Origin: Spirochaetota bacterium | Lineage (GTDB): Bacteria; Spirochaetota; UBA4802; UBA5550 | Direction: 5' to 3' | Assembly (NCBI GenBank): GCA_016929135.1 | Contig: JAFGJK010000155.1 | Coordinates: 1 to 42,603, forward strand | DNA length: 42,603 nucleotides | Program-made: the position numbers and the translations under genes | Notes under the pieces: generated by a model | Databases searched by the model: none | What the model saw: only the letters and a program-made list of their open reading frames with translations | What the model was told of the DNA's origin: nothing | Shown: positions 25,667-33,541 of the stretch, in pieces | Position numbering within the stretch: position 1 is the first letter of the stretch | How the letters are laid out: each line of letters opens with the position of its first letter

Positions 25667-26196
25667 CTCTCGCTCCGGTACCGGTCACCCTCATAGAAAT
25701 CATGGGCCCATGCAGAATCCGTCCCGCCTTCGGTTGAGCTCCAGAAGCACTGATCGATAAAATCGCCGATCGCCTTCATGTGCAGATTCTCATACATCGC
25801 CTTTAATTCGTCTATTGACGGCAGGAACCAGTCATTTTTCCCGCCGCCGCGATATGCAGAGACCTTTACCGCCGCGGTATCCTCATCGCCACAGTGCTTC
25901 AGTATCGACGCGGTATTCTTCCTGCCGTCACCGATAGCGGCGCCCTGAGCTCCCGGTATCGTTTTCCCCTTGCAGCCCCACACTGCTCTCCCCTGGTCTT
26001 CAGGCGCGGCCTCAAGGTACCGCCAACCCCCGGAAGAGCTGCCGCTGTCATAGAAAATCCATCCGCCGGCGGGACCGCGGCTTCCAATCGCATATGTCTT
26101 TTCCTGTGCGCTGAAATCATTGACGGTAAAAACATGACCTGCCGCTGTCGACAGGATCATCATCAATACACTGGCCATCAGCAGGATTTTTTTCAT
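25627..26196 (-). CDS. Secreted DUF1566/Lcl-type domain protein
   Basis: 189 aa. A signal peptide is clear (MKKILLMASVLMMILSTAAG). The mature part shows the Lcl/DUF1566 pattern: GPAGGWIFYDSG near the start, GKNDWFLPSIDELKAMYENL (~119-138), FWSSTE and a closing RVRAVRSF. Such domains occur in secreted or surface proteins of many bacteria, including Leptospira and Legionella, and some bind carbohydrate. AGAGGAA lies before the ATG and a near-perfect promoter upstream. The stop codon is embedded in the U tract of a terminator whose stem lies inside the coding sequence. Binding target unknown. Confidence 0.8.
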   Translation of the reverse strand: MKKILLMASVLMMILSTAAGHVFTVNDFSAQEKTYAIGSRGPAGGWIFYDSGSSSGGWRYLEAAPEDQGRAVWGCKGKTIPGAQGAAIGDGRKNTASILKHCGDEDTAAVKVSAYRGGGKNDWFLPSIDELKAMYENLHMKAIGDFIDQCFWSSTEGGTDSAWAHDFYEGDRYRSERDRPSRVRAVRSF

Positions 26197-26246
26197 AAAG
26201 ATTCCTCTGAACCTGCGATACAGAATCTCCGGTAACCCTTATTCTT

Positions 26247-26275
26247 TTATTAAAAGCGTTTTTCCTCTCTGTCAA
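26247..26275 (-). promoter_or_regulatory. Strong sigma-70-type promoter of the DUF1566 gene
   Basis: On the minus strand: TTGACA (26275-26270), 17-bp spacer, TAATAA (26252-26247). The -35 and spacing are consensus. Start near 26240, leader ~44 nt to the ATG at 26196. Confidence 0.65.
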
Positions 26276-26477
26276 TTGTTATTCGGTGAAAAACGATAGA
26301 GTCATCACTACCTTTGCACCTGATCGATATCGGCACAAATAACAGACAGCGTGCCCCATAGGGGAAGATGCCCCCTCTTCACGGTGCCGGCCGCACGTTA
26401 CTTTTCATATCGATGTACCGGGCGGCAGCAATCACCATCAGTTTGCCAATCAGCTGTATTCACATCAACGGCATCGT

Positions 26478-27155
26478 CTAAAATGAATACATCACACATA
26501 TCCTGGCCATCTTTTCGATTGCCAGGTATTCAACATCGTTGTCCTCTTTGTCCTTAAATAAATTTGTCCCGCCTAGCCACGTTAATCCTTCTGATTCAGC
26601 TATACCTATGCCCATTTTCCCGCCGATACCGAGATCCAATCCAATTACCATGGAATCTCCTATCTTGAAATCGATGGATAGTATAAGTCCCAAACCGAGC
26701 GAATAGTAGTATATCGATTCCCTAGTACGGTCATACAGCGTGGCAACGGGCATATAATTCTCTGTATAGTATGATGTCCTGAATCGATAGGCCAGGTTCA
26801 CATCGAATCCATAACTCAAGGAAAGATTGCCAGCATGAAAAAAGCGTTTGCTGAAGACATTGTCGATATAGATGCCGTGTATGTTATATATAGAAAAAAA
26901 AGGGGATCCGCTGTCCACGATGTTTTCGTAGTTCAGATGCAGTCTATACCTCACCTCACTGTCCGGTATTTGAACTCCCAGCGACAAACCGAAACCGAGG
27001 CAATAGTCAATTTTGGAACGAGGAGTATCATCAAAATTGAAATCTGCAGTGCTTATTGAATAGCTCGATCGCTGGTTGACGCCCACCTCAAGGGCGTACC
27101 CATTCAGTACCGTGATTCCGATCAGTACGAGACTGACAAGCAATTTCTTGACCAT
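26478..27155 (-). CDS. Outer-membrane beta-barrel-like protein
   Basis: 225 aa from the ATG at 27155 (GGGAGG upstream); another ATG at 27173 is less well placed. A signal peptide (MVKKLLVSLVLIGITVLNGYA) is followed by alternating hydrophobic strands rich in Tyr, Gly and Ser (YCLGFGLSLGVQI, YRLHLNYENI, NLSLSYGFDVNLAYRF, YYYSLGLGLILSIDF) and the C-terminus ARICVMYSF. A terminal Phe after alternating residues is typical of barrels inserted by BAM. It has about 8-10 strands. No named family. Codon use is AT-richer than in neighbouring genes. Confidence 0.7.
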   Translation of the reverse strand: MVKKLLVSLVLIGITVLNGYALEVGVNQRSSYSISTADFNFDDTPRSKIDYCLGFGLSLGVQIPDSEVRYRLHLNYENIVDSGSPFFSIYNIHGIYIDNVFSKRFFHAGNLSLSYGFDVNLAYRFRTSYYTENYMPVATLYDRTRESIYYYSLGLGLILSIDFKIGDSMVIGLDLGIGGKMGIGIAESEGLTWLGGTNLFKDKEDNDVEYLAIEKMARICVMYSF

Positions 27156-27770
27156 CACTGTCCTCCCGATCATTCGTATTGTTGTATCGTCATCAGCAGT
27201 GAATGCTGTGAATAACGTACCCGTCTAACGCACAACCGAATCGTGCGGTGATCTCGGTTTCACATTCCCGGATTATGCACACTGCATAATGGATCCTCGA
27301 TGATCTATGTTCAGCATTGCGGGGAGAAGGACATACAATTGCCGCCCCCCGCCCTTTGTGTTCCGTATCGGTACGAAATCCCGCTATGATTGATTATTTG
27401 AATGATAGTGGCAATTGAAAGGCGTGTCAATTCCCCGAAAGTTGTATATGACCGGTTTTTTTTCGATTTTATCTCAGCCGGTCCAATAAATTTTCGGTTA
27501 TCGGTGATGATAGAATATTTTTGTTTGGTTCGAAGATTTGATTCCTGTGAACAACGCAGAACTGTCGTCATCAGACAGAAGAGGGCTATTGAATTTGTTC
27601 TGTAATGTTTAATCCTCCGAATCATTGCCGGGAGAATGCGCAAACGAACGTATCCCTCTTCGCAGGTACTAAAATTCCCTCGCGCCCGGATACCCAATAT
27701 TTTTGTGGACAAAAGAAACACGGATGCAACGATGATGTAATTCAGAAACAACCACTGCCGGAGGCGATCC
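27156..27770. other. Divergent AT-rich intergenic region, about 615 bp
   Basis: No supported gene, although a long minus-strand frame crosses it (rejected). A GACCGG/CCGGTC inverted repeat with a T8 run between the arms lies at 27452-27487. The region should contain promoters for the outer-membrane-like gene (minus) and the TPR lipoprotein (plus), but no clear -35/-10 pair stood out. Confidence 0.5.
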
Positions 27771-28298
27771 ATGAAACGACGAGCCTGTGCCATCATACTC
27801 CTGTCGGCGCTCTGCGCCCTTGCCGCCTGTTCCAAGGAACCCTCAGGCCCTTCCGACGAGGCGAAGGCGCTGTACCAGGGGGCGATGAAGAAATCAGCCG
27901 AGGGGGACCACCGGGGGGCCGTCGCGGACCTCACCAGGGCCATCGGGCTCTACACGAAGTACCACGAGGCATACAACGACCGGGGATTCGAAAAGGCTAT
28001 GATGGACGACCACAAGGGGGCACTGGCAGACTACACCAAGGCCATCCAGCTGCACAGGAAATCCATGTACTACAGCAACCGCGGCGGCGCCAGGTTCGCC
28101 CTTGAGGACACCACGGGGGCGATGGATGACTTCACGAAGGCCATCGAGCTCGATGCCGCCAACGCCCTGGCCTACTGGAAGCGTGGCTTCATCAGGGGGG
28201 GGACCGGCGACACCCAGGGCGGATGCAAGGACATCAAGAAGGCCTCGGATCTTGGGAACAAGGACGCGGCGGCCTTCTTCACGCAGCACTGCAGGTGA
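27771..28298 (+). CDS. TPR-repeat lipoprotein
   Basis: 175 aa; GGAGG 7 nt before the ATG. Residues 1-20 are a lipoprotein signal with lipobox LAAC (Cys 20). The rest is tetratricopeptide repeats: ALYQGAMKKSAEGDHRGAVADLTRAIGL, the next beginning AYNDRGFEKAMMDDHKGAL, then YSNRGGARFALEDTTGAMDDFTKAIEL and AYWKRGFIRGGTGDTQGG, about four units. It is a membrane-anchored protein-interaction scaffold, in the periplasm or outer membrane. A short C-terminal Sel1-like stretch (GCKDIKKASDLGNKDAA) is present. Specific partner unknown. Confidence 0.88.
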   Translation: MKRRACAIILLSALCALAACSKEPSGPSDEAKALYQGAMKKSAEGDHRGAVADLTRAIGLYTKYHEAYNDRGFEKAMMDDHKGALADYTKAIQLHRKSMYYSNRGGARFALEDTTGAMDDFTKAIELDAANALAYWKRGFIRGGTGDTQGGCKDIKKASDLGNKDAAAFFTQHCR

Positions 28299-28531
28299 CG
28301 TCGTCACGGAGGACGTCGGCATCGCAGACATCGCGGTATCCCGCATTCTCCGCGGCGGCGCAGCCATGCGGAAGACTATCATGAGGCGCCGCGGCAAGGC
28401 GCATCCCGGCGGGGCGATGGCGGCAGGAGGGGTTCTGCACGTGCGGGGATCGCACTTTCATCCTTGACACGAAAGCCCCGTGTGATCCAATTCATTCAAC
28501 AGAACAAAACCATCGGTAGGAGTGTTTGAAA

Positions 28532-29110
28532 ATGAAGGTTGTAGGAATAAACGGCAGCCCCCGCAAAGACGGCAACACCGCGATCATAATACGAAGGGTC
28601 TTCAGCGCCCTGGAAAAGCACGGCATCGAGACGGAGCTGCTGCAGCTGGCGGACAGCAAACCGCTCAGGGGATGCGTCGCCTGCCTGGGCTGCATGAAGA
28701 ACAAGGACGGGAAATGCGTCCACACCGGCGACATGGCCAACCAGTGCATTGAAAAGATGAGCGCCGCCGACGGCATCATCCTCGGCTCGCCCACCTACTA
28801 CACCGACGTGAGCGCCGGCATGAAGGCCCTGATCGAGCGCGCCGGGTACGTATCCAGGGCGAACGACTATCTCTTCAGGCACAAGGCGGCCGCGGCGGTG
28901 ATCGCCGTGCGGCGCGGCGGCGCCACCCACGCCTTCGACACCATCAACCACTTCCTCCTCTGGAATCAGATGTACCTGGTGGGGTCCACCTACTGGAACA
29001 TGGTGTACGGGAGGGAGGTTGGAGAGGTGGAGAAGGACGAAGAGGGGATGGCGAACATGGACAATCTCGGCGAGAACATGGCGCTGCTCTTGAAGAAGCT
29101 GAAGCAATAG
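28532..29110 (+). CDS. Iron-sulfur flavoprotein-like NADPH-dependent FMN reductase family protein
   Basis: 192 aa from the ATG at 28532 (GGAG 10 nt upstream); a TTG two codons earlier is also possible. Flavodoxin-like fold: KVVGINGSPRKDGNT binds the FMN phosphate and GIILGSPTYYTDVSAGMKALIERA contacts the isoalloxazine ring. The segment GCVACLGCMKNKDGKC has CX2CX2CX7C spacing, the compact cysteine motif of Isf-type flavoproteins that bind 4Fe-4S. It is a cytoplasmic electron-transfer flavoprotein; donor and acceptor cannot be told. It is a single gene followed by a small hairpin. Confidence 0.87.
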   Translation: MKVVGINGSPRKDGNTAIIIRRVFSALEKHGIETELLQLADSKPLRGCVACLGCMKNKDGKCVHTGDMANQCIEKMSAADGIILGSPTYYTDVSAGMKALIERAGYVSRANDYLFRHKAAAAVIAVRRGGATHAFDTINHFLLWNQMYLVGSTYWNMVYGREVGEVEKDEEGMANMDNLGENMALLLKKLKQ

Positions 29111-29127
29111 GCCCCACGCCGCGGGGC
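29111..29127 (+). terminator. Weak terminator-like hairpin
   Basis: GCCCC (29111-29115) and GGGGC (29123-29127) enclose a 7-nt loop right after the flavoprotein stop codon, followed by TTGT. The stem is short and the U tract poor. Confidence 0.35.
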
Positions 29128-29204
29128 TTGTACCGCGGCATCACATCAGGCGGGAAGACAGGAGCGTCGAACGTGCAGGCCTCACGGGCCTACCTGAAGG
29201 GGCT

Positions 29205-29390
29205 TCATCCGCCTCCCGCGGGGGCGCAGGAGGAGCCCGTTTTGGCCGTGCGGGTCGCGAACGAGGAGATGAGCTTCTTCGTCCTGGTGGAGCCGCAATG
29301 CTGGCACGGGACGTCCTTGTCGTCCCCGCTTCTTCGCAGCTCGGAGAAGGTCTCTCCGCATTCCTCGCACCTGAAATCGTACATCGGCAT
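29205..29390 (-). CDS. FmdB-family zinc ribbon protein
   Basis: 61 aa. MPMYDFRCEECGETFSELRR with a second Cys pair in VPCQHCGS (C8/C11 and C29/C32) is the FmdB/CxxC-CxxC zinc ribbon, followed by KLISSF and a Gly-rich tail. These small cytoplasmic proteins are widespread; the founding member is linked to regulation of formamidase or amidase genes in Methylophilus, but no amidase gene is present here. The ATG has GAGGA ~8 nt upstream. Monocistronic. Confidence 0.88.
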   Translation of the reverse strand: MPMYDFRCEECGETFSELRRSGDDKDVPCQHCGSTRTKKLISSFATRTAKTGSSCAPAGGG

Positions 29391-29617
29391 GGCAGAATCC
29401 TCAGTCTTTCAATTGATTTTAAAATACTAAATTATCGGGTCCCTGTCAACCCCTCCTGCGCCATGGGGGGGGAAACCGCTGCTCCCTACGGCAACGCTAC
29501 CGTAAAGACCGGATCGTTCGGGCCCTCCATGCCGGCGCCTCGCAGCGTACAATGTCACTGATTTACGAATCGCCCCGCACGCTGTGGGGAAAAAAGCGGG
29601 AATGGCCGCCCCTTCTA

Positions 29618-29626
29618 TGATATACT
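29618..29626 (+). promoter_or_regulatory. Extended -10 promoter for the sigma factor gene
   Basis: TGATATACT (TG-N-TATACT) is an extended -10 element about 64 nt before the ATG at 29690. No good -35 hexamer is present, which extended -10 promoters tolerate. Confidence 0.4.
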
Positions 29627-29689
29627 GAAAAAAAGACGTCACAGATGGGCCGCAATGCCGTATCTGTCGGCAGAGAGGGGGAAGAGCAC

Positions 29690-30568
29690 ATGAGCGAACC
29701 GTACAATCCCTTCAGGGAACGGCGCGGCGGCGCCGATCGGGACGATGAGATCGTCGTCCGGGCTCTGGGGGGCGACACCGCCGCACTGGAGTCCCTGGTG
29801 CTCCGCCACCAGTCGTGGATCTACAACATCTCGGTGCACATGTGCGGGGACCCGATTGCCGCCGAGGACGTCACCCAGGAGATTCTCATCAAGATGATCA
29901 CGAAGCTCTCCACTTACGATCCGGCCAGGGGGGCCTTCAGAACCTGGCTCTACCGCATCGCCGCGAACCACGTCATCTCCATGGCCAGGGGGAGGAGGGA
30001 GCGGCTCTTCGGGGAATTCTCGTCGACCTCGGAGGAACGCGACGCCATCGGGTTTCGTCCGGACACGGCCCGGGAGTCACCGGCCCGGGAGGCCATCATG
30101 GACCGCGAGACCAGAATCTCCTGCGTCATGTGCATCCTCCTCTGCCTCTCCCGACGCGAGCGCCTGGTCTTCGTGCTGGGGTCCATCTTCGGCGTGGCGG
30201 ACCGCGTGGGGGCGGAGATCTGCAGCGTCAGCCGCGCCAACTTCAGGCAGATACTCTCCCGTTCGAGGAGGAAGATGTTCCGCTTCTTTGACCGCTACTG
30301 CGGCCTCCTGAGGGAGAGCAACCCCTGCCGCTGCGCCATGCAGACGGACCTGATGGTGCGGGCCGGGGTCATCGAACCCGGCAATCTCCAGGCGGCGCGC
30401 GAGAGCTACGGCAGGATACGGGAAGTGCTGGGGGAGACCATCGAGGCCGTGGAGGACGCCTATTACGAGTTCACCGCACTCCTCAGGGAGAGGCCCTTCT
30501 TCAGGGGCCCCGACATGGTGCGGTGGCTGCGGGATATGCTGAACCGGGACGCCATCCGTCTCGGATAG
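29690..30568 (+). CDS. ECF-type sigma-70 family RNA polymerase sigma factor with C-terminal extension
   Basis: 292 aa from the ATG at 29690 (GGGGGAAGAG upstream). Sigma region 2 is clear: RALGGDTAALESLVLRHQ, AEDVTQEILIKMITKLSTYDP and FRTWLYRIAANHVISM. Region 4 is weaker: LSRRERLVFVLGSIFGV, SVSRANFRQILSRSRRKM. Beyond region 4 there is a ~90-residue extension beginning CGLLRESNPCRC (Cys 213 and Cys 215). Similar NPCxC tails occur in other sigma factors of this size, and cysteines may sense redox or metal. No anti-sigma gene is adjacent; a 4Fe-4S protein gene follows 24 nt downstream. Its regulon is unknown. Confidence 0.85.
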   Translation: MSEPYNPFRERRGGADRDDEIVVRALGGDTAALESLVLRHQSWIYNISVHMCGDPIAAEDVTQEILIKMITKLSTYDPARGAFRTWLYRIAANHVISMARGRRERLFGEFSSTSEERDAIGFRPDTARESPAREAIMDRETRISCVMCILLCLSRRERLVFVLGSIFGVADRVGAEICSVSRANFRQILSRSRRKMFRFFDRYCGLLRESNPCRCAMQTDLMVRAGVIEPGNLQAARESYGRIREVLGETIEAVEDAYYEFTALLRERPFFRGPDMVRWLRDMLNRDAIRLG

Positions 30569-30592
30569 GCGGCGGAATACAGGGAGGAGCCC

Positions 30593-31744
30593 ATGAATAA
30601 AGGTACGGGGAGCGGGACGATGGATGTATACGAAGCCCTTCGGAGGAGGATCGACATGCTCCCCGTGGGCATGCCGAAATCGGCGACCGGCGAGGAGGGG
30701 AGGATCCTGCGGCACCTCTTCTCCCCCAGGGAGGCGTCGCTGGCCTGCCACCTGAACGCCGTGCCGGAAACGACGGAGCGGATTTCCGGGAGACTCGTGA
30801 AGGCCGGGGCCGGTTTCTCCCGCGAGGAGACCGGGGCGATCCTGGCTGAGCTGGCGCGGCGCGGGTCGATACTGGAGGGACGCCGCGGCGGAGCCAGGAC
30901 CTACGGTCTGCTGCAGTTCGTCGTGGGGATGTTCGAGCTGCAGGTGAACAGAATGACGCCCCAGTTCGCCAGGGACTCCTTCAACTATACCGCGGGGGCC
31001 TTCGCCCGGGAGATAAACCGCACCGGTATCCCGCAGCTCAGGGCAGTGCCGATCAACGTCGAGGCGGCCGCGTCGCTCTGCGTGCACCCTTACGATGACG
31101 CCCGCAGGCTGGTGCGCGACACCCCCGGACAGTTCGGCCTCATGAACTGCATCTGCAAGCAGCGGAAGGACCTCATGGGAGAGCCCTGCGGGATCACCGA
31201 CATCCGGGAGACCTGCATTACCTTCCCCGCGGCCACGGCCCTCTTCAAAAAGTCCGGCGCCACCAGGCCGGTGTCGAGCCAGGAGATCCTCGGCATCCTG
31301 GAGCGCGCCGAGCGGGAGGGGCTGGTGCTGCAGATGGGGAACTCCATGGTCCCCATGGTGATGTGCTGCTGCTGCGGGGACTGCTGCGAGATCCTAGTCT
31401 CGGCGAAAGCGCTCCCCCGGCCGGCGACTCTGTTCACCACGAACTATTTTGCCGCCATCGACCCGGCGCGCTGCACCCGCTGCGGCGCCTGCGCCGACCG
31501 CTGCCAGATGGGGGCGCCGGCGGTGGCCAGCGGGACGCCGCACATCGACGCTGACCGCTGCATCGGCTGCAGCCTCTGCGCCAGCGTCTGCCCGTCAGGG
31601 GCGCTGGAGATGAGGAGGAAGCGGCGGACCGTGGCGCCGCCGAAGACCCTCGGCGACCTCTACGCGAAGATACTGGTGCGGAAGATCGGCCTCCCGCGGG
31701 CGATTCTCGCCGGGATCAGGAAGAGGCTGGGGATGCGCCTCTAG
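30593..31744 (+). CDS. 4Fe-4S dicluster ferredoxin-domain protein with N-terminal helical domain
   Basis: 383 aa; GGGAGGAG before the ATG. The N-terminal ~110 residues look like a winged-helix region (RILRHLFSPREASLACHL, ISGRLVKAGAGFSREETGAILAELARRG). The middle has unusual cysteine clusters: NCICKQRKDLMGEPC (C186, C188, C199) and CCCCGDCC (258-265). The C-terminus carries two classical 4Fe-4S motifs, CTRCGACADRC (294-304) and CIGCSLCASVC (323-333). It is a cytoplasmic redox protein, possibly a DNA-binding or partner-binding electron carrier. It is in an operon with the sigma factor. Homologues are usually annotated only as 4Fe-4S binding proteins; the function is not known. Confidence 0.85.
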   Translation: MNKGTGSGTMDVYEALRRRIDMLPVGMPKSATGEEGRILRHLFSPREASLACHLNAVPETTERISGRLVKAGAGFSREETGAILAELARRGSILEGRRGGARTYGLLQFVVGMFELQVNRMTPQFARDSFNYTAGAFAREINRTGIPQLRAVPINVEAAASLCVHPYDDARRLVRDTPGQFGLMNCICKQRKDLMGEPCGITDIRETCITFPAATALFKKSGATRPVSSQEILGILERAEREGLVLQMGNSMVPMVMCCCCGDCCEILVSAKALPRPATLFTTNYFAAIDPARCTRCGACADRCQMGAPAVASGTPHIDADRCIGCSLCASVCPSGALEMRRKRRTVAPPKTLGDLYAKILVRKIGLPRAILAGIRKRLGMRL

Positions 31745-31762
31745 CAGCGGCCCCCCCGGGTA

Positions 31763-32397
31763 CTACGAAGGAGTGAGCCCCCGGTCGACGGCCCTGAGTA
31801 TCCTGTCGATACGCCTCCCCTGCGCGTCGGTCAGGGAGGAGCGCCGCTTCACCAGCGCCCCCCTGAAGGCACCGGCATTGCCCGGATGGACGCAGACCAT
31901 GGCCCGCTCGGCGTGCTGGGGCACCTCCTTCGGCCGGCACGAGGCGAGATGCCGGAGCAGCAGAGGGAACACCCTGGCCTCGTACTCCCCCCCTCCCCTG
32001 GCAATCTCCGCCAGGACGCTGACACCATTGTCCACCGTTATGACGCTCCCCCGCTCGAGGGCCTTCAGCACCGCACCAAGGCGTTCGAATATCTCCCGCC
32101 GCTTCAGCGGGGCGATCAGCGCCAGCGCGGTCATGGCCCCCCAGACCAGGCGGTTGTTGCGCGAGCCCAGCAGGTCTATGAAGGTATCCACGTACCCGGC
32201 GATGAGCCGCGGCTCCCTCCCCCCGATCTCGTAGAGAACCTTGATGCAGTCGCCGGCGATCCCCGCCTTTCGCTCCCCAGACCGTTGACGATTTCGCGGA
32301 TCCCCTCCCGGTCCCCCGTCTCCACCAGATCGAGGGCCAGCCGGATATTGGGGCCCTCATCGCTCCTGCCGAGACTGTGCGCCAGTTTTTCCAGCAT
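31763..32397 (-). pseudogene. HEAT-like alpha-helical repeat protein gene broken by a one-base shift
   Basis: The gene starts at the ATG at 32397 (GGAGG just upstream, 14 nt after the metalloprotease stop) with MLEKLAHSLGRSDEGPNIRL. It runs to about 32274, where the frame is lost. The continuing frame, entered by adding one G to the run of four at 32274-32277, reads ERKAGIAGDCIKVLYEIGG and continues to the stop at 31763. That second part contains repeats such as LVWGAMTALALIAPLKRREIF and SVITVDNGVSVLAEIA. Joined, it would be ~210 aa of HEAT/ARM-like helices, a soluble protein-interaction scaffold. The shift may be a real mutation or a base-calling error. Alternatively the downstream part could be translated alone from 32191. 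Confidence 0.7.
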
Positions 32398-32411
32398 GCC
32401 CCCCTCCGCCT

Positions 32412-33233
32412 CTATCGCCTCGCCTCGGCGAGGAAGAGTGCGAGGTACTCCTCGAAGCCGGTGCCGTAGGTCTCCCTGAAGACCTCACCCTGTTCCCCGC
32501 CGCGGATCATGCCGCGCAGGTAGCGGTGGAACCGGTCGTTGCCGTAGCGCGAGATGAGGTCGCCGACGATGCACCCGAACTCGGAGTATATGAAGGCGAT
32601 ACTGTTCTCAAGGGGGAAGGCGTGCGTCCTCTCGCTCCGAGAATCGATGACGGTGCCGTAGTCGTCGGGATGGAAGAAGTAACCCTGCCGAATGAGGGCA
32701 AAGACCTCGTCCTTCGACGGGTAGATCCCCGTGCCCACCTGCCCGGCGCCGGCCATGGCGACCCCCTCCAGGAGCCACCGGGGAAGGCGCAGCGCCCGCA
32801 GCACCCCCATCTGCTGATAGATCAGCGAATGGGACAGCTCGTGCCTCAGGTAGATGTCAAGATCGATATCGCCCCTCCGGGCGTCCTCCCAGGCGCGGCG
32901 TGACACGAAGAGCCTGCCGTATCGGGGGAAAGCCACGAAGCGCGCACCCGTGCCGGTGTACCTGCGGTACTCATCGTCGGAGCCGCAGAGATAGATACCG
33001 ACCGGACGGCGGAACCCGAGATCGTGGAAGCGCTCCACCTGCGCCATCAGCTCATCCAGGCGGTCGAGTCTCTCGAGTCCACAGTGTCCCCGATGGTACA
33101 CCACCGCGCGCCCCACCGTCCTGGACTGGAACCCCGGCGTCACCGGGCTGTAGGGGAAGAGCCTCCCGCAGAAGGCGGAATAGAGGGCCAGCATCACGAG
33201 GCTGAATGAGGCCACCGCGGCGATTCGTTTCAT
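32412..33233 (-). CDS. Membrane-anchored or secreted HExxH metallopeptidase-like protein
   Basis: 273 aa from the ATG at 33233 (GGGAGG 6 nt upstream); the frame continues 11 codons further up. An uncleaved anchor or signal (MKRIAAVASFSLVMLALYSAF) precedes a domain with RHELSHSLIYQQMG (H131, E132, H135) and, ~20 residues on, WLLEGVA (E156). This is the gluzincin arrangement of peptidase MA-like proteins. The active site would face the periplasm. It is first in a two-gene operon with the HEAT-like gene. Substrate unknown. A hairpin abuts its ribosome site. Confidence 0.82.
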   Translation of the reverse strand: MKRIAAVASFSLVMLALYSAFCGRLFPYSPVTPGFQSRTVGRAVVYHRGHCGLERLDRLDELMAQVERFHDLGFRRPVGIYLCGSDDEYRRYTGTGARFVAFPRYGRLFVSRRAWEDARRGDIDLDIYLRHELSHSLIYQQMGVLRALRLPRWLLEGVAMAGAGQVGTGIYPSKDEVFALIRQGYFFHPDDYGTVIDSRSERTHAFPLENSIAFIYSEFGCIVGDLISRYGNDRFHRYLRGMIRGGEQGEVFRETYGTGFEEYLALFLAEARR

Positions 33234-33244
33234 GAACACCTCCC

Positions 33245-33261
33245 TGACGGCTCCGCCGTCA
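33245..33261 (-). promoter_or_regulatory. Hairpin next to the ribosome site of the metallopeptidase gene
   Basis: TGACGGC (33245-33251) pairs perfectly with GCCGTCA (33255-33261), loop 3 nt. On the minus-strand transcript it ends just before the GGGAGG of the gene, so folding could affect ribosome access or mRNA stability. Confidence 0.3.
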
Positions 33262-33461
33262 CCCAAATCCTCACATCCCCCGCCCCGTCCCCTTCCCGTC
33301 GGGGCAGAGCCGAAGATCCTGCGAACGTCGCTGTTCCCTGGAGGGATCCCCGTCCCCCTTCAGGCCCAGGGGTCGCCCGCTGCCGGCGACCCATCGATGA
33401 TGCACTTCAGATCGATGGAGGGGGCCTGTATCCCGCTCCTCGGAATAATACGTAATATGGA
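33262..33461. other. Divergent intergenic stretch between the metallopeptidase and beta-propeller lipoprotein genes
   Basis: This is most of the 308-bp gap. It is C-rich on the plus strand with no gene visible. Control elements are at its two borders: the hairpin at 33245 and the promoter at 33462. Confidence 0.4.
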
Positions 33462-33490
33462 TTGACATAAGGTTTCACAAAAGGTATATT
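33462..33490 (+). promoter_or_regulatory. Near-consensus sigma-70 promoter of the beta-propeller lipoprotein
   Basis: TTGACA (33462-33467), 17-bp spacer, TATATT (33485-33490). Transcription should begin near 33497, 45 nt before the ATG at 33542. The best promoter in the window. Confidence 0.75.
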
Positions 33491-33541
33491 TCAGTCAATG
33501 ATTCTGCCGATATTTACCATTGCCTCGCGAGGTCTCCGCAC

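Noticed and set aside
27311..27943. A 210-codon open frame on the minus strand
   Set aside because: It runs through the divergent AT-rich gap and over the 5' end of the clearly real TPR lipoprotein, has no ribosome site, and its composition is not protein-like.
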